Of a DNA stretch of 64,000 bases, positions 52,888-62,306 are shown in pieces. The position numbers and the translations under genes were made by a program. The notes below the pieces were generated by a model that searched no databases, was not told where the DNA came from, and was given only the letters and a program-made list of their open reading frames with translations. The stretch spans positions 528,501-592,500 of the forward strand of contig NZ_CP021434.1 of NCBI RefSeq assembly GCF_002162355.1. Direction: 5' to 3'. The stretch comes from Tumebacillus avium (lineage in GTDB: Bacteria > Bacillota > Bacilli > Tumebacillales > Tumebacillaceae). Numbering within the stretch: the stretch's first letter is position 1; each line of letters begins with the position of its first letter.

Positions 52888-53607
52888 GTGGCACGCCACA
52901 CCCTGACCGCGCCCAAGCGCAAACCAACGTCGTCCGCCCCTCCAGCCCAGCAGAAATCGTCAGCTCCGGCTGCTGCGCCAAGCGCCATTTTGCAGATGCA
53001 AAAGCTGTACGGCAACCAAAAGGTGCAGCAGATGCTGGCGATCCAGATGCAGCGCGGCTCCCAGCAGCCGATCCAGCGCACGTCGTGGAAGTCGTCCAAG
53101 CTGTCTCAGATCTGGAAGACCAAGAAAAAGAAGATGGCGCCGGAGATGGAGACGCTGCATCACAAAGTCCCGCGCGACTTGCTGACTTTCTTCTGGGAGC
53201 ATTTGAATGCGAAGCAGAAAGGCGAGCTGAAAACGGCGATTGGCATGGGTCCGGAAGGCATCAAAGCCCTGTGGAGTTTCACGCCAAATCTGACGGCAGG
53301 TCCTTTGCCGGAAAAGCGTTCCGATGATCCCAAGAACAATTTTGACGGCAACTATGTCGAAGAGCCGGTCACCCGCGCCCGCCGCAACTCGGTGCGCTCG
53401 GGGATCTTAGTGCAGGTGTACAACAAGCTGGTCGATCTGGAGAATACGCACGACCGCAGCTGCTACATTGGCCAGACCGAATTCGAAGCGATCGTCGACC
53501 TGCTCAAGCAGGCGCTGGACGAGCACGTCAAGATCGTCGGCAGCAAATCGCTCGACACCGACACCTCGATGTGGGCAGAATCTGGCGGAACGTATGCGAA
53601 AACATAA
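52888..53607 (+). CDS. Orphan toxin-like protein with eCIS-cargo-type N-terminus and HNH-like C-terminal region
   Basis: 239 residues. The first ~35 are Pro/Ala/Lys-rich. ILQMQKLYGNQKVQQMLAIQ (34-53) followed by QR repeats (IQR at 62-64) matches the helix common in cargo of extracellular contractile injection systems and related toxins. The C-terminal half has a candidate nuclease motif ETLHHKVPRDLL (His91-His92) and NLTAGP..DDPKNNFDGNYV. No immunity or injection genes are adjacent. GTG start, AAAGGAGG upstream. Function is inference. Confidence 0.6.
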   Translation: MARHTLTAPKRKPTSSAPPAQQKSSAPAAAPSAILQMQKLYGNQKVQQMLAIQMQRGSQQPIQRTSWKSSKLSQIWKTKKKKMAPEMETLHHKVPRDLLTFFWEHLNAKQKGELKTAIGMGPEGIKALWSFTPNLTAGPLPEKRSDDPKNNFDGNYVEEPVTRARRNSVRSGILVQVYNKLVDLENTHDRSCYIGQTEFEAIVDLLKQALDEHVKIVGSKSLDTDTSMWAESGGTYAKT

Positions 53608-53620
53608 TCGGACGAATGAA

Positions 53621-53648
53621 AAAAGCATCGGAACGCTCCGATGCTTTT
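53621..53648. terminator. Bidirectional terminator between convergent genes
   Basis: A 12-bp stem AAAAGCATCGGA with its complement and a 4-nt loop between the stops at 53607 and 53659. Confidence 0.9.
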
Positions 53649-53658
53649 CTTGCGTTGT

Positions 53659-54222
53659 TTACAGCGCTTTGCGCATCACCACGTTGTCGTCGTCATAGTC
53701 GGTGACGAGTGCAAAGCCATTTTCCTCGTACATAGCCAGCGGTCCGTGATAATGATGCTGCACCGTCTCGCCCTGCTTGGCCGGATAGCCTTCCACGTAG
53801 GCATAGCCGTCTTCCTTAAACCCTTCGCACGCGGCGTGCAGCAACTGTGTCGCAATGCCTTTTCCGCGATGGTCCGGCGCCACGATGAAGCAGGCAAACA
53901 CGCCCGTCTTCGCGTCCGGCTCACGCTCGATATGATTGCCTTTGACCACATTGCCTGCGTCATTGGCGTGACACCACCCGACCGGCTCGCCGTCGGCAAA
54001 GGCCAGGTAGCCGTTCAGCCCGTTGGCTTTGATCCACTGGACGGCAGCTTCACGGTTCTCTTCCGCACCGCGCTCGCCCCACTCCCCGTCCGCCCATTCG
54101 CGGCGATAAAAATGGCAGTAGCAAGACGCCCACTTTTCGTTATCCTGAAACGCAACATGATCAAAAAAGTGCAAAAACGACTCCACCAGTTCCGGAGTCA
54201 GCTTCTTAACCTCAACGTTCAA
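53659..54222 (-). CDS. GNAT family N-acetyltransferase
   Basis: About 187 residues from the TTG at 54222, which has GGGGGTG upstream; an ATG nine codons earlier has no ribosome site. Acetyl-CoA loop PDHRGKGIATQLL and a distinctive CYCHFYRREWA segment. The long N-terminal part suggests a two-lobed acetyltransferase. Substrate unknown. Confidence 0.85.
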   Translation of the reverse strand: MNVEVKKLTPELVESFLHFFDHVAFQDNEKWASCYCHFYRREWADGEWGERGAEENREAAVQWIKANGLNGYLAFADGEPVGWCHANDAGNVVKGNHIEREPDAKTGVFACFIVAPDHRGKGIATQLLHAACEGFKEDGYAYVEGYPAKQGETVQHHYHGPLAMYEENGFALVTDYDDDNVVMRKAL

Positions 54223-54258
54223 CTTGGCACCCCCAGCTGTTTTTTCCATTTTATCACA

Positions 54259-55160
54259 TCAGAAGTAGCCCCGAAGCACTTTTTCATCCAGCGTCACCGG
54301 CTCGGCGGGCAGCTTCTCCAGATCGAAGGCGGGGATCAATTCCGCTGCCTGCATCGGCTCGGGGCGGTCGTGATATCCGCTGATCGACGCAAGATAGCCG
54401 ATGACCTGCTCGGGGCGGGTGCCTTGGTCGCGGAGGGCGGAGAGGGTGAGGGAACGGGCGCTTTTCGAGAGTTTGCGGCCTTCTGTGTCGAGGAGCAGCG
54501 GGGTGTGATGAAAACGGGGGGAACTGCTCCAAACGCTTCATACAGCCGCACCTGCTTGGGCGTGGCATCGAGCAGGTCTTCGCCGCGCAGCACATCGGTG
54601 ATCCCCATCGCGGCATCATCAACGACGACGGCCAACTGGTAGGAAACCATCCCGTCCGCCCGCTGGACCACAAAATCCTCTGCGGCCTCCTCCGCCAGCG
54701 CCACCCGCAGCGCAGGCGCTTTTCCCCCCGCTTTCCGCTCCCGTTCCTCGGCGCTCAACTGACGGCAGGCACCCCGATACGCGGGTCCGGCCGCTTTTAC
54801 TTCTGCGCGGCTGCAATAGCAGGGGTACAGCCGCGACTCCCGCTCCAAGTGCTGAAGCGCTTCTGCATACAGCTGATCCCGCTCGCTTTGCGTATACGAC
54901 CCGTGCGGCCCGCCGACATCGGGGCCTTCGTCCCAATCCAAACCCAACCAGCGCAGGTCGGCCAAAATCTGCCCGGCAAACTCCGGCCGCGAACGGTGCC
55001 GGTCCACGTCTTCGATCCGCAGCACAAATTGCCCTCCCGCCTGCCGAATCTGCAGCCAGGAGAGCAAGGCCACCCATGCGTTTCCGAGATGCAGCTGCCC
55101 GGACGGAGTGGGCGCAAACCGCCCGCGCTTCACGTCCCGCTGATCCGAGCCCCAGTTCAT
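54259..55160 (-). pseudogene. gluQRS: Glutamyl-Q tRNA(Asp) synthetase, frameshifted
   Basis: The ATG at 55160 has GGAGGACGAC upstream. The frame encodes a Rossmann domain with [13 protein letters not shown] (HIGH-like), the zinc-type Cys pair in YPCYCSRAE and IEDVDRHR. After [12 protein letters not shown] the frame breaks; one added base near 54511-54521 (runs of A4 and G6 on the plus strand) restores [18 protein letters not shown] with an intact KLSKS and a normal end at 54259. GluQRS glutamylates queuosine at tRNA(Asp) position 34. Either a real mutation or a sequencing error in the homopolymer. Confidence 0.85.
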
Positions 55161-55255
55161 CTGTCGTCCTCCTCCACAAATGCTGTCACACACATTATCC
55201 ACACTGGGGAGGGAAATCTATTCCAGAGCAAGAAAAAATGACAGGAGCGATGAAG

Positions 55256-55909
55256 ATGAACTCTTGGAAATCACGCCTGCTCCTCTTCGCGGTCAGCTTC
55301 ATGCTGCTTGGCGGGACGGCGCTGGCCGAACTGGACGTGCAGATCATCAACAAGCAGTACACCGAACAGAAACCGGAGATCAAGATCTCGTATCCTGAGC
55401 TCTCCGGGCTGCCGGACCTTGCAGTGCAGGCCAAACTGAACGAACTGTTCCGCCAAGAAGCCCAGTACCAACCGCAGCCGGACAGCCGTCCGCTTGTGAC
55501 CTACATCAATGAATACAAAGTCACCTTGCGCGAAAAAGCATTCCTCAACGTGCTCTACGACAACTACGAGTTCACCGGCGGCGCGCACGGCATGCAGCAC
55601 CGCAAGTCCCTGCTCGTCAACCTCAAAGACGGCACCCGCTATGCGCTCAAAGATCTGTTCCTGCCTGGCGCCGACTATGTCACGGCGATCAGTGACATCA
55701 TCAAAGAACAGGACGCCAAAAACGTCCTCGACACCTTCCAGCCGTTTGAAAAAATCGATCTGGACGAAGGCTTTTACCTGACCCCGGAGCATCTCGTGAT
55801 CTACTTCCCACCCATCAAATACACGCCGTATTACATGGGCTTTCAGGAGTTCAAGATCCCGTATGCGAAACTCAACGACATCCTCAAGCCCGAATGGAGA
55901 CGCACATGA
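55256..55909 (+). CDS. Secreted DUF3298/DUF4163 protein (RsiV-like ectodomain)
   Basis: 217 residues from the ATG at 55256 (AGGAG 8 nt upstream). Signal peptide 1-24 ending TALA. Beta-rich domain with NYEFTGGAHGMQHRKSLLVN and a C-terminal YLTPEHLVIYFPPIKYTPYYMG, as in DUF4163/DUF3298 domains that in Bacillus bind lysozyme (RsiV); no anti-sigma helix is present. Secreted or wall-linked, function open. Confidence 0.85.
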   Translation: MNSWKSRLLLFAVSFMLLGGTALAELDVQIINKQYTEQKPEIKISYPELSGLPDLAVQAKLNELFRQEAQYQPQPDSRPLVTYINEYKVTLREKAFLNVLYDNYEFTGGAHGMQHRKSLLVNLKDGTRYALKDLFLPGADYVTAISDIIKEQDAKNVLDTFQPFEKIDLDEGFYLTPEHLVIYFPPIKYTPYYMGFQEFKIPYAKLNDILKPEWRRT

Positions 55910-55960
55910 CCCTGTGTCCTGCGCCGTGGAGACGCTCTGCAACTACTCCACGCGCGCGCA

Positions 55961-55999
55961 AAAAGGCCTGGCCAACGTTGTAACCAACGTGCCAAGCCT
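55961..55999 (-). terminator. Probable terminator of the GGCT-like protein gene
   Basis: Imperfect stem AGGCcTGGC..ACGTTG against its complement, followed on the minus strand by five T, 31 nt past the stop at 56031. Confidence 0.6.
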
Positions 56000-56030
56000 C
56001 GCGTTTGAACGATAACGGCCAAAGGGCTGC

Positions 56031-56840
56031 TTACAGCTTGTCAGGCTGCCCGGTGACCTTTTGCAAAAACTCATAATACTCCGGCGTCACAAACCCTTCC
56101 GCCCCGCGCAGGATCTCTTTCACATAATGCGCGGGCGGCGGGATGTCGGCGGGGGACTTGTGCACGACGAGGAAGGTGAGCGCTTCGTGCAGTTCGCCGT
56201 TTATCTCCACGGTGATCATCGCCGGGCGGTACCCTTCGGTCGCCACGCCTTCGCGCACCCAGAGGTAGTCGCGCGCTTCCTGCCCGATCCGGTACACTTT
56301 GCCTTCGACCGCGCCGCCTTCTTCCACCACATCAGCCCGCCCGGCGCCGTCGCCAGCCAGGTAGGTAAAGCGCAGCGCATACCCGTGCAGCACGCCAAGC
56401 CCTGCGATCTCCTGAAAATGCCCGTCAACGCCTGCGAGTTGAAAGCGTTCCGTGTCGAGGCAGGAAGCGTAGGCGAAGTACAGCAGGGGCAGCGTGTCCA
56501 TCCGCCGGTGCACCTTCCAGTCGCCCAAACCGACTTTTTCAAAATCGTCCCCGACAACCTCCGACGGCCAGACAAACGCGACGGCCTCCATCGCACCTCG
56601 GTCTGTTCCCACCTGCACAGTGCGGCGCTCTAGTCCGCGTTCCGCTGCGATTGCATCCAGTTCTGCCAAAGTCTCATTCTCAAACGTATACAACGCGCCA
56701 TACACGCGCTGACCGCCATCGTTTAAGACCGCAACCGGATACCCTTTTCCTGTATCCCACAGCGTGCCGTTCACCCAGCTCTGCTCCGCGACACACGCTG
56801 ACGACCAATCGTCCCCATATACAAAAACCGTCTGTGCCAT
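56031..56840 (-). CDS. Double-domain gamma-glutamylcyclotransferase-like (AIG2/GGCT) protein
   Basis: 269 residues with two similar halves. The first starts TVFVYGDDWSSACV (a decayed YGSN motif), the second LLYFAYASCLDTERF (closer to YFAYGSNL). Both continue with GVLHGYALRFTY-like and GKVYRI motifs. GGCT-like proteins form pyroglutamate from gamma-glutamyl peptides. The Glu expected in catalysis was not verified. ATG start; nothing else in its transcript is obvious. Confidence 0.82.
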   Translation of the reverse strand: MAQTVFVYGDDWSSACVAEQSWVNGTLWDTGKGYPVAVLNDGGQRVYGALYTFENETLAELDAIAAERGLERRTVQVGTDRGAMEAVAFVWPSEVVGDDFEKVGLGDWKVHRRMDTLPLLYFAYASCLDTERFQLAGVDGHFQEIAGLGVLHGYALRFTYLAGDGAGRADVVEEGGAVEGKVYRIGQEARDYLWVREGVATEGYRPAMITVEINGELHEALTFLVVHKSPADIPPPAHYVKEILRGAEGFVTPEYYEFLQKVTGQPDKL

Positions 56841-56902
56841 CTTGCTCCGCCTCCCATGCCTTTATTTCTTCTATTGTAGCATGAGAATAGGGTACGCAGC
56901 TC

Positions 56903-57733
56903 CTAATGCACATACCGGCCGTGCTTGGGAATCGCCATCGTGTCGAACTCCCGGGCCAATTTTTCCAAGCCTTGCTGCAGTTCTGCTCCGCCCATCGGCA
57001 AGCCGTGCCCCGTCACGGCAAACTGGGGTCTCAGCGCGGCCAGCCTCTTCACCGAATCCCACGCCGCCGCCCAGTCCGGGGTGAAATACACTGGCGGGCC
57101 ATGCACTTCCAGCTCCTGCACGAGCACGGCCAGAGCAGACTCTTGTCTGGTCGTGATAAACGCGTCGCCTGCGATCAGCGCCCGGTCCTGCTCGCGGAAA
57201 AACGCTACATGACCCGCCGTATGCCCCGGCGTGTGAATCCACTTCCAGCCCGGCATGCCCGGCACGCTGTTGTCTTGAGGCAATGCCTGCACGCGGCCGC
57301 CCAAGTCGATTCCGTCATTTGGGTACAAAAACGACATCCGCGCCAGCAGCCCGCCGCCGACCGACGGGTCGGGCTCGACATAGTTGTCTTGCCCGGTCAA
57401 AAACGGCAGCTCGAGTTCATGCGCGTAGACCGGCACATCCCAGCGCTCGGCCAGCTCTTTGACCGAACCGACGTGGTCAAAATGGCCGTGCGTCAACACG
57501 ATTGCTTTGGGCGGTCCGTTGAACAACTCGTCTGCCGTATCGGCGATCCGTCCTCCGAAAAAATGCACCCCGGCGTCGACCAGCACCCAGTCCGCGCTGC
57601 CCGGCTGCCCGACAAAACAGACGTTGGCGATCGCCGTCCGCAGCATCACCAGATCGGGCAGAACCACTTGCGCCGACTCGATCACGTTTAGATTGGCCAA
57701 CTGCTGCAAATACCGATTTTCCTGCATCTCCAT
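56903..57733 (-). CDS. MBL-fold metallo-hydrolase
   Basis: 276 residues from the ATG at 57733 (GGAGG upstream). THGHFDHVG is the metal-binding HxHxDH motif, with later ligands in HTPGHTAGH and DAFITTRQE. Zinc-dependent hydrolases in this group include thioesterases and lactonases; the sequence does not tell which. Stand-alone. Confidence 0.9.
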   Translation of the reverse strand: MEMQENRYLQQLANLNVIESAQVVLPDLVMLRTAIANVCFVGQPGSADWVLVDAGVHFFGGRIADTADELFNGPPKAIVLTHGHFDHVGSVKELAERWDVPVYAHELELPFLTGQDNYVEPDPSVGGGLLARMSFLYPNDGIDLGGRVQALPQDNSVPGMPGWKWIHTPGHTAGHVAFFREQDRALIAGDAFITTRQESALAVLVQELEVHGPPVYFTPDWAAAWDSVKRLAALRPQFAVTGHGLPMGGAELQQGLEKLAREFDTMAIPKHGRYVH

Positions 57734-57877
57734 AACTGCGCCTCCTGACCAGCTTTTGATAGAGGTAGCGTTTGCCATCTGCCTATCCTTCATGCACCAG
57801 CTATGGTATAATCTCCTACCTACTTGTGACTTTGGGAGCGTGAGAGACTTTGTATCCGCATATCAGGGTTTGAAACA

Positions 57878-57905
57878 GAAAAACACCGGCTTACGCGGCC
57901 GGTGT
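57878..57905 (-). terminator. Terminator overlapping the end of the small membrane protein gene
   Basis: Stem ACACCGGC/GCCGGTGT with loop containing the TAA stop, then five T on the minus strand. Confidence 0.85.
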
Positions 57906-58262
57906 CCTTTTCTTGCCTATTCGATTTCCTAAATAGATGCCGGCCAGCGCACCGATCAGCGTCACCGCCAAAAACGCGGCGTGCAGAACGATCTGCTGCG
58001 CTTCTTTGAACGTGTACAAGACCACGAGCACGATCGCCGCCGAACAAAGCGCCAATGTGCCGTTCCAGAGGTGCGGCTTGACCAGCCAGCCAAAGAGGAA
58101 CCCGAGGATGAGGTAGGCGGGGAGCACCAGATACAAAATGCTCAGCTTGTCTTGCAGGCTCCCATCCGCATACAGCGCCACAAAATCTAGAAATAATGCC
58201 GGAAACACCCCGATCAGCACGGCGGTGACATACCCAAAGGTTCTTCCGAATGAATTTTGCAT
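57891..58262 (-). CDS. Small four-helix membrane protein of unknown function
   Basis: 123 residues from the ATG at 58262 (AAGGAAG upstream). Four hydrophobic helices, e.g. VTAVLIGVFPALFLDFVALY and LYLVLPAYLILGFLFGWLV, with a basic C-terminus. No motif recognised. Confidence 0.72.
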   Translation of the reverse strand: MQNSFGRTFGYVTAVLIGVFPALFLDFVALYADGSLQDKLSILYLVLPAYLILGFLFGWLVKPHLWNGTLALCSAAIVLVVLYTFKEAQQIVLHAAFLAVTLIGALAGIYLGNRIGKKRTPAA

Positions 58263-58352
58263 CGTTTTCTTCCTTTCACTAGGACTTTCCAAATCATATG
58301 TCAAATACTTGTAGAAAGAGACAGTTGTTTGTCAAAAGGAGGAGTAACTCTT

Positions 58353-58802
58353 ATGCTTCATAAATTCATCGTTGCGCTGCTTGCCACCTTTATCTTAAGT
58401 TTGTGGATCTCCTATCCCAGCCTTCAGGTACCGCAGTCGGATACGGGCTCCTATAAATATTCGTTTATCGGGCTCATGACCATCTATATCACCTATGTGG
58501 GACCTTGCATGTTTCTTTTAGGTATCCCGTTTTCCATGCTGATCGACAGGATCGCCCGGCGTAGAACCATCTCGTCTGCACTGGGGCGGTATCTCTTCCA
58601 CTTTCTCCTCTATGCGCTTGCCGGTCTGCTTGCCATTATGATTTTCCTGCTTGTGCTGTCTTCCGGTGATCTGGGAGGGATTCTGGATGAAGGTTCCGGT
58701 TTTATTTATTTCGGCGTGATCGGCTCACTGCTCTTTTATCACGTCTCCTTGCTGCTGCTCGCCATTGCCAAGCTTTTCAAAAAAAGACCGGACGCCTCGT
58801 AG
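58353..58802 (+). CDS. Small membrane protein, possibly UPF0715-like
   Basis: 149 residues from the ATG at 58353 with AAAGGAGGAG upstream. Four hydrophobic helices: LHKFIVALLATFILSLWI, SFIGLMTIYITYVGPCMFLL, FLLYALAGLLAIMIFLLVL and FGVIGSLLFYHVSLLLLAI. The layout resembles UPF0715 proteins, but that is a guess. Function unknown. Confidence 0.7.
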   Translation: MLHKFIVALLATFILSLWISYPSLQVPQSDTGSYKYSFIGLMTIYITYVGPCMFLLGIPFSMLIDRIARRRTISSALGRYLFHFLLYALAGLLAIMIFLLVLSSGDLGGILDEGSGFIYFGVIGSLLFYHVSLLLLAIAKLFKKRPDAS

Positions 58803-58820
58803 GCGTTCGGTTTTTCTTTT
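58787..58820 (+). terminator. Terminator overlapping the end of the membrane protein gene
   Basis: Stem ACCGGACGCC/GGCGTTCGGT with one mismatch and five T; the TAG stop lies in the loop. Confidence 0.85.
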
Positions 58821-58909
58821 GTGCGTCCTAAGCGGCTGTACGTTTCGGTGCGGAGGACAACTTCATAGGGTGTAACATACCGTATTTCTTCGCCGAAAGG
58901 AGGCGTCTT

Positions 58910-60928
58910 ATGTTACAAGTGGGACCGATCAATGCACGGAACGGTTTTCCATTGTGGTACAAGGATGAAAACGGACTGCGCCTGGAACTGAACACCGACG
59001 TCAACGACCCCTACAGCGGACTCGATCCGGCCGAACTGCCAGACCCAACGCAGCCTGTTTCGTTCCCGGACAACTTTCCGGGGGAAGCGTTTTACATGGC
59101 GGCCGAAGCGGAGATGACGACAGGCACGGGTGAACGGGCGCGGCTGGTGCTGGCACTGGAAGCGGCGTTTGTGAATGAAGTGCCGGCAGCAGGCGAACAG
59201 ATCGTGTTTGGCCGCGTGCGGATTCGTGTGACCGGGCTACAGCCAAACGCCCAGTATACGGTCAGACATCCGTATGGCGTTGACACGTTTATCGCCGAAC
59301 CTGATCCGGGTGAGCCGGGGTTTGGCGAGATCAATTTTACGGAAGACATCGGCGGTCTTAGTGGCGGGAATTTTGAAATCGCCGCGACCAGCCGGATTCA
59401 TCCCTTTTTGCGCTGGGACCCGAGTGTCCTGCCAACTGCTCCGGCCGGGTATATCGGCGATCCGAACGTGGAGCACCCTGTCATCGGCAGCGTGATCTTC
59501 GATCCGCTTGGGCAGCCGCAAAACTACTTCCGCATCGAAGGGCCGGGCATCGGGATCGGCTCGCCCGACCGTGTGAACGCTAACGTGATCGAGACGCGCA
59601 ACTTCTCGCTGCTCGGCAAAATCTCCATCAACTCCGGCGTGGACGTGACGCGCGTGACCTATACGCGGACGGCAGCAGACGGCGGTTTCCTCGATGTGTT
59701 TGCCACCTCCGACGTCACGCCGCAGAACATCGAAGTGTCCGGTGCCGGACTTGCGCCGACGATGCTGTTCGGAAGCGAAGGCGTTTATTTTGCCCGGGTC
59801 GCTTTTTCCGGAGCGGTGCCCAATGTTGTCACCGTCACGAATCTCAGCGACAACCCGGACAGCGTCAAGACGGCAACGCCGGTCGATCTGGTCACCGCAA
59901 GTGCGATCTACAACACAGATACGGCGGTGCTTACGGTGACGGCAGAATCGAGTGATTCGTTTGCAACGCCGTTGCTTACTGTTGATCCGTTTGGCCCGAT
60001 TCCGGCAGGGGGGACGCTTACCGTTTCCAATCCGGCTTTTGTTCCCGCTTATCTGACCGTGACTTCTGCTGCCGGCGGAACGGTGACAGTCCCGGTGGTG
60101 ATCGAAGGCTCGCCGCTGACTCCGGTCGGCGTGCAGGCGGATGCGGGTGTCGATCAAACGGTTCTGATCAACGCAGCCGTGACGCTGAACGGTACGAATT
60201 CGAGCGGTCCGATCGAGTCCTTCCAGTGGGCGCAGCTCTCCGGCCCTCCTGTTGTGCTGACCGACGCGAACACTTCCCAGCCAGCTTTTACCGCGCCCAA
60301 TACAGCAGCGACGCTGGTGTTTCAGCTGACCGTCACCGGCCCCGGCGGTCCGTCGAGCGACACCGTTTCGGTGGTTGTCGTCACATCTGCCCCGGTGCCT
60401 GTCGCCAACGCCGGCCCGGATCAGACGGTGCAGCAAGGCGCTCTCGTCACGCTGTCCGGCAGTTCGTCGACCACTCCGGTGACGTTTAGCTGGACGCAGA
60501 TTGCCGGCCCAACCGTAGTGCTGAGTGGTGCCAATACGCCCAATCCGACATTTACCATGCCCCGGCAGACGACTCCGCTAACCTTCCAACTCACCGTGAC
60601 CGGCCCCAGCGGTTCGTCCTCCGATACGGTGCAGATCACGCCGCTGCTTGGGACTTTGACCGTCACCCGCGTCGAGTTCCGCACCCGCGATGCCGAGTGG
60701 CGCATCTCCGGCACTTCCAGCGTGGCAGGGCCTGGCGTCACCGTCACCATCCATCTCGGCAACACGACGGCAGGGCCCGTCCTGGCCACCGCCGTTGTGG
60801 ATGCGCTGGGCGGGTGGCAGTACCGCGAAGAAGGCGTCGCCGTTCAGCCCGACGCGACGCGTGCGATCACGGTCGAATCGAGCGCCGGCGGGCTGCTCGC
60901 AGGCGTGCCGATCACGATTCGCCAATAA
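58910..60928 (+). CDS. Large Ig/PKD-like surface protein without signal peptide
   Basis: 672 residues with no signal peptide or membrane helix. An N-terminal ~240-residue domain precedes a series of Ig-like beta repeats. Two adjacent repeats (~430-510 and ~520-600) have the K/PKD pattern [40 protein letters not shown] and [17 protein letters not shown]; a last Ig-like domain follows. The gene is 28 nt upstream of a collagen-like BclA-type protein, so it may be a spore or exosporium component assembled from the mother cell. That placement is inference. ATG with AAAGGAGG. Confidence 0.75.
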   Translation: MLQVGPINARNGFPLWYKDENGLRLELNTDVNDPYSGLDPAELPDPTQPVSFPDNFPGEAFYMAAEAEMTTGTGERARLVLALEAAFVNEVPAAGEQIVFGRVRIRVTGLQPNAQYTVRHPYGVDTFIAEPDPGEPGFGEINFTEDIGGLSGGNFEIAATSRIHPFLRWDPSVLPTAPAGYIGDPNVEHPVIGSVIFDPLGQPQNYFRIEGPGIGIGSPDRVNANVIETRNFSLLGKISINSGVDVTRVTYTRTAADGGFLDVFATSDVTPQNIEVSGAGLAPTMLFGSEGVYFARVAFSGAVPNVVTVTNLSDNPDSVKTATPVDLVTASAIYNTDTAVLTVTAESSDSFATPLLTVDPFGPIPAGGTLTVSNPAFVPAYLTVTSAAGGTVTVPVVIEGSPLTPVGVQADAGVDQTVLINAAVTLNGTNSSGPIESFQWAQLSGPPVVLTDANTSQPAFTAPNTAATLVFQLTVTGPGGPSSDTVSVVVVTSAPVPVANAGPDQTVQQGALVTLSGSSSTTPVTFSWTQIAGPTVVLSGANTPNPTFTMPRQTTPLTFQLTVTGPSGSSSDTVQITPLLGTLTVTRVEFRTRDAEWRISGTSSVAGPGVTVTIHLGNTTAGPVLATAVVDALGGWQYREEGVAVQPDATRAITVESSAGGLLAGVPITIRQ

Positions 60929-60956
60929 CATTTCCCCTGGAAAGGAGGGCGAAATC

Positions 60957-61487
60957 ATGTGCCAATACTGCTGCAGCATCTGCTACCCGTACAGCTGCGG
61001 CTGCTCCACCGGCAAGCGCGGCCCCCGCGGCAAAGAAGGCCCGTCCGGCCCCCAAGGACCTCAGGGACCACAAGGCCCTGAAGGCAAGCAAGGCCCGGCC
61101 GGACCGCCCGGACCTCCGGGAACGCTCGGACTGGCATTTGGATCTGCCTACTCTCCCGGCGCTCCGACCCGCACAGGTGCCGTCCCCCTCGCCATCGCCG
61201 GACCCTTGCAAGACGTGGAGCTGCTCCCCGCAGGCTTGCAAGTCCTTCGCGCCGGCATCTACCAGATCACCTACACCACCACCCCCAGCGCTGCCGCCGA
61301 GTTCCGCGTTGTGATTAACGACAGCATCCAAGTGCCTCCCTCCCATACGCAGACCCAATCCGGGCAGAGCGTCAGCACCTCCTTCCTCTTCTCCCTGCTC
61401 GCCGATGACCTCGTGCAGCTCATCGCCGTTATGCCTGACGACGCAACGCTCCAAGGTGCCAGTTTGCAGCTCCTTCTGATCGGGTAA
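60957..61487 (+). CDS. BclA-like collagen-repeat protein
   Basis: 176 residues. A Cys-rich N-terminus ([19 protein letters not shown]) is followed by about twelve GXY triplets ([19 protein letters not shown] and onward) and a ~115-residue C-terminal beta domain with [20 protein letters not shown], like the trimeric TNF-like tip of BclA. Exosporium/spore hair role by homology. ATG with AAAGGAGGGCG upstream. Follows the PKD-like gene by 28 nt. Confidence 0.82.
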   Translation: MCQYCCSICYPYSCGCSTGKRGPRGKEGPSGPQGPQGPQGPEGKQGPAGPPGPPGTLGLAFGSAYSPGAPTRTGAVPLAIAGPLQDVELLPAGLQVLRAGIYQITYTTTPSAAAEFRVVINDSIQVPPSHTQTQSGQSVSTSFLFSLLADDLVQLIAVMPDDATLQGASLQLLLIG

Positions 61488-61524
61488 CAAAAAAGAGGCT
61501 GCCTTTTACGTAAAGGCAGCCTCT
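61488..61524. terminator. Bidirectional terminator between convergent genes
   Basis: A 13-bp stem AGAGGCTGCCTTT with its complement around a 5-nt loop, flanked by six A. It ends the collagen-like gene and the opposite acetyltransferase. Confidence 0.88.
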
Positions 61525-62005
61525 ATCTGTTTAAGCCGGTCATCCGATACAGCACCTCGTTCTCACTAAAAACACCGACCCGCTCAAAACCGGCCCGTTC
61601 CAGCAACCTGATCGAAGGACCGTTCGTTGCCTCGGTCACGCCCTCGATCACCTCCAGACCCATCTCCCTAAATCCATACGCCAAAACCGCTGCCACCGCC
61701 TCCTGCATCAGCCCCTTGCCTTGATGTTCCGGCAGCAGTTCATACCCGATCTCCCCTTTTCGTTCCTTCCGCTCCAAGTTCCATAAACATACCGTCCCCA
61801 CCAGCACATCATCAATCGCAGCCACCCAAAAAATCGATTCGTCCTGCTCAATCGCCTTGCCGATCCTCTCCAGAAAACCCCTTGCCTCGTCCACCGTCTT
61901 CATCCCCGGCTTCAGTCGCAAAAGCTGCTCCGCATCCTCCATTCGGTATTTCCTTAATACCAAACGCTCTGTGACCAAGCCCGGAAATGGCGTGAAATGA
62001 AACAT
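61523..62005 (-). CDS. RimJ/RimL-type acetyltransferase, shortened
   Basis: 160 residues. VTERLVLRKYRMEDAEQLL, EHQGKGLMQEAVAAVL and NGPSIRLLERAGFERVG are GNAT motifs. After AEQLLRLKPG the usual ~15-residue stretch of this family seems to be missing, with MKTVDEARGFLERI directly following, so the substrate side may be altered. ATG with GAGAGGG upstream. Confidence 0.82.
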   Translation of the reverse strand: MFHFTPFPGLVTERLVLRKYRMEDAEQLLRLKPGMKTVDEARGFLERIGKAIEQDESIFWVAAIDDVLVGTVCLWNLERKERKGEIGYELLPEHQGKGLMQEAVAAVLAYGFREMGLEVIEGVTEATNGPSIRLLERAGFERVGVFSENEVLYRMTGLNR

Positions 62006-62090
62006 ATCCCTCTCTCCTAACCTTGAAAGTATCGCCGCAAATGTGATAAGTATAGAATCACATTATAACTCAAGAACGGGATGTGAGACC

Positions 62091-62306
62091 ATGACCCGCA
62101 AACGTCGCACACGATCACACGTCATCGCTGATCTCAGCACAAATTTTGTTGAGCGTCATATCCTGCTCTGCAACCATGCGGTACAACGAGTACAGACCGA
62201 TTACGGTTACGATCTTCAGATTATCACTTTCGATCACAACGGTGAAATTGAGAACGTTTGATTTATCTGCAACTGAAAGCATCAGACAACATAACCATAT
62301 TGTTAA
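62091..62306 (+). pseudogene. Remnant of a DUF4365-like gene (frameshifted)
   Basis: From the ATG at 62091 the frame reads THVIADLS-like RTRSHVIADLSTNFVERH and YGYDLQIITFDHNGEIE, then stops at 62261. The overlapping next frame from 62258 gives LIYLQLKASDNITI, which fits as the continuation, so a -1 shift has broken the gene. The family call is from memory. AT-rich, unlike its surroundings. Confidence 0.5.
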
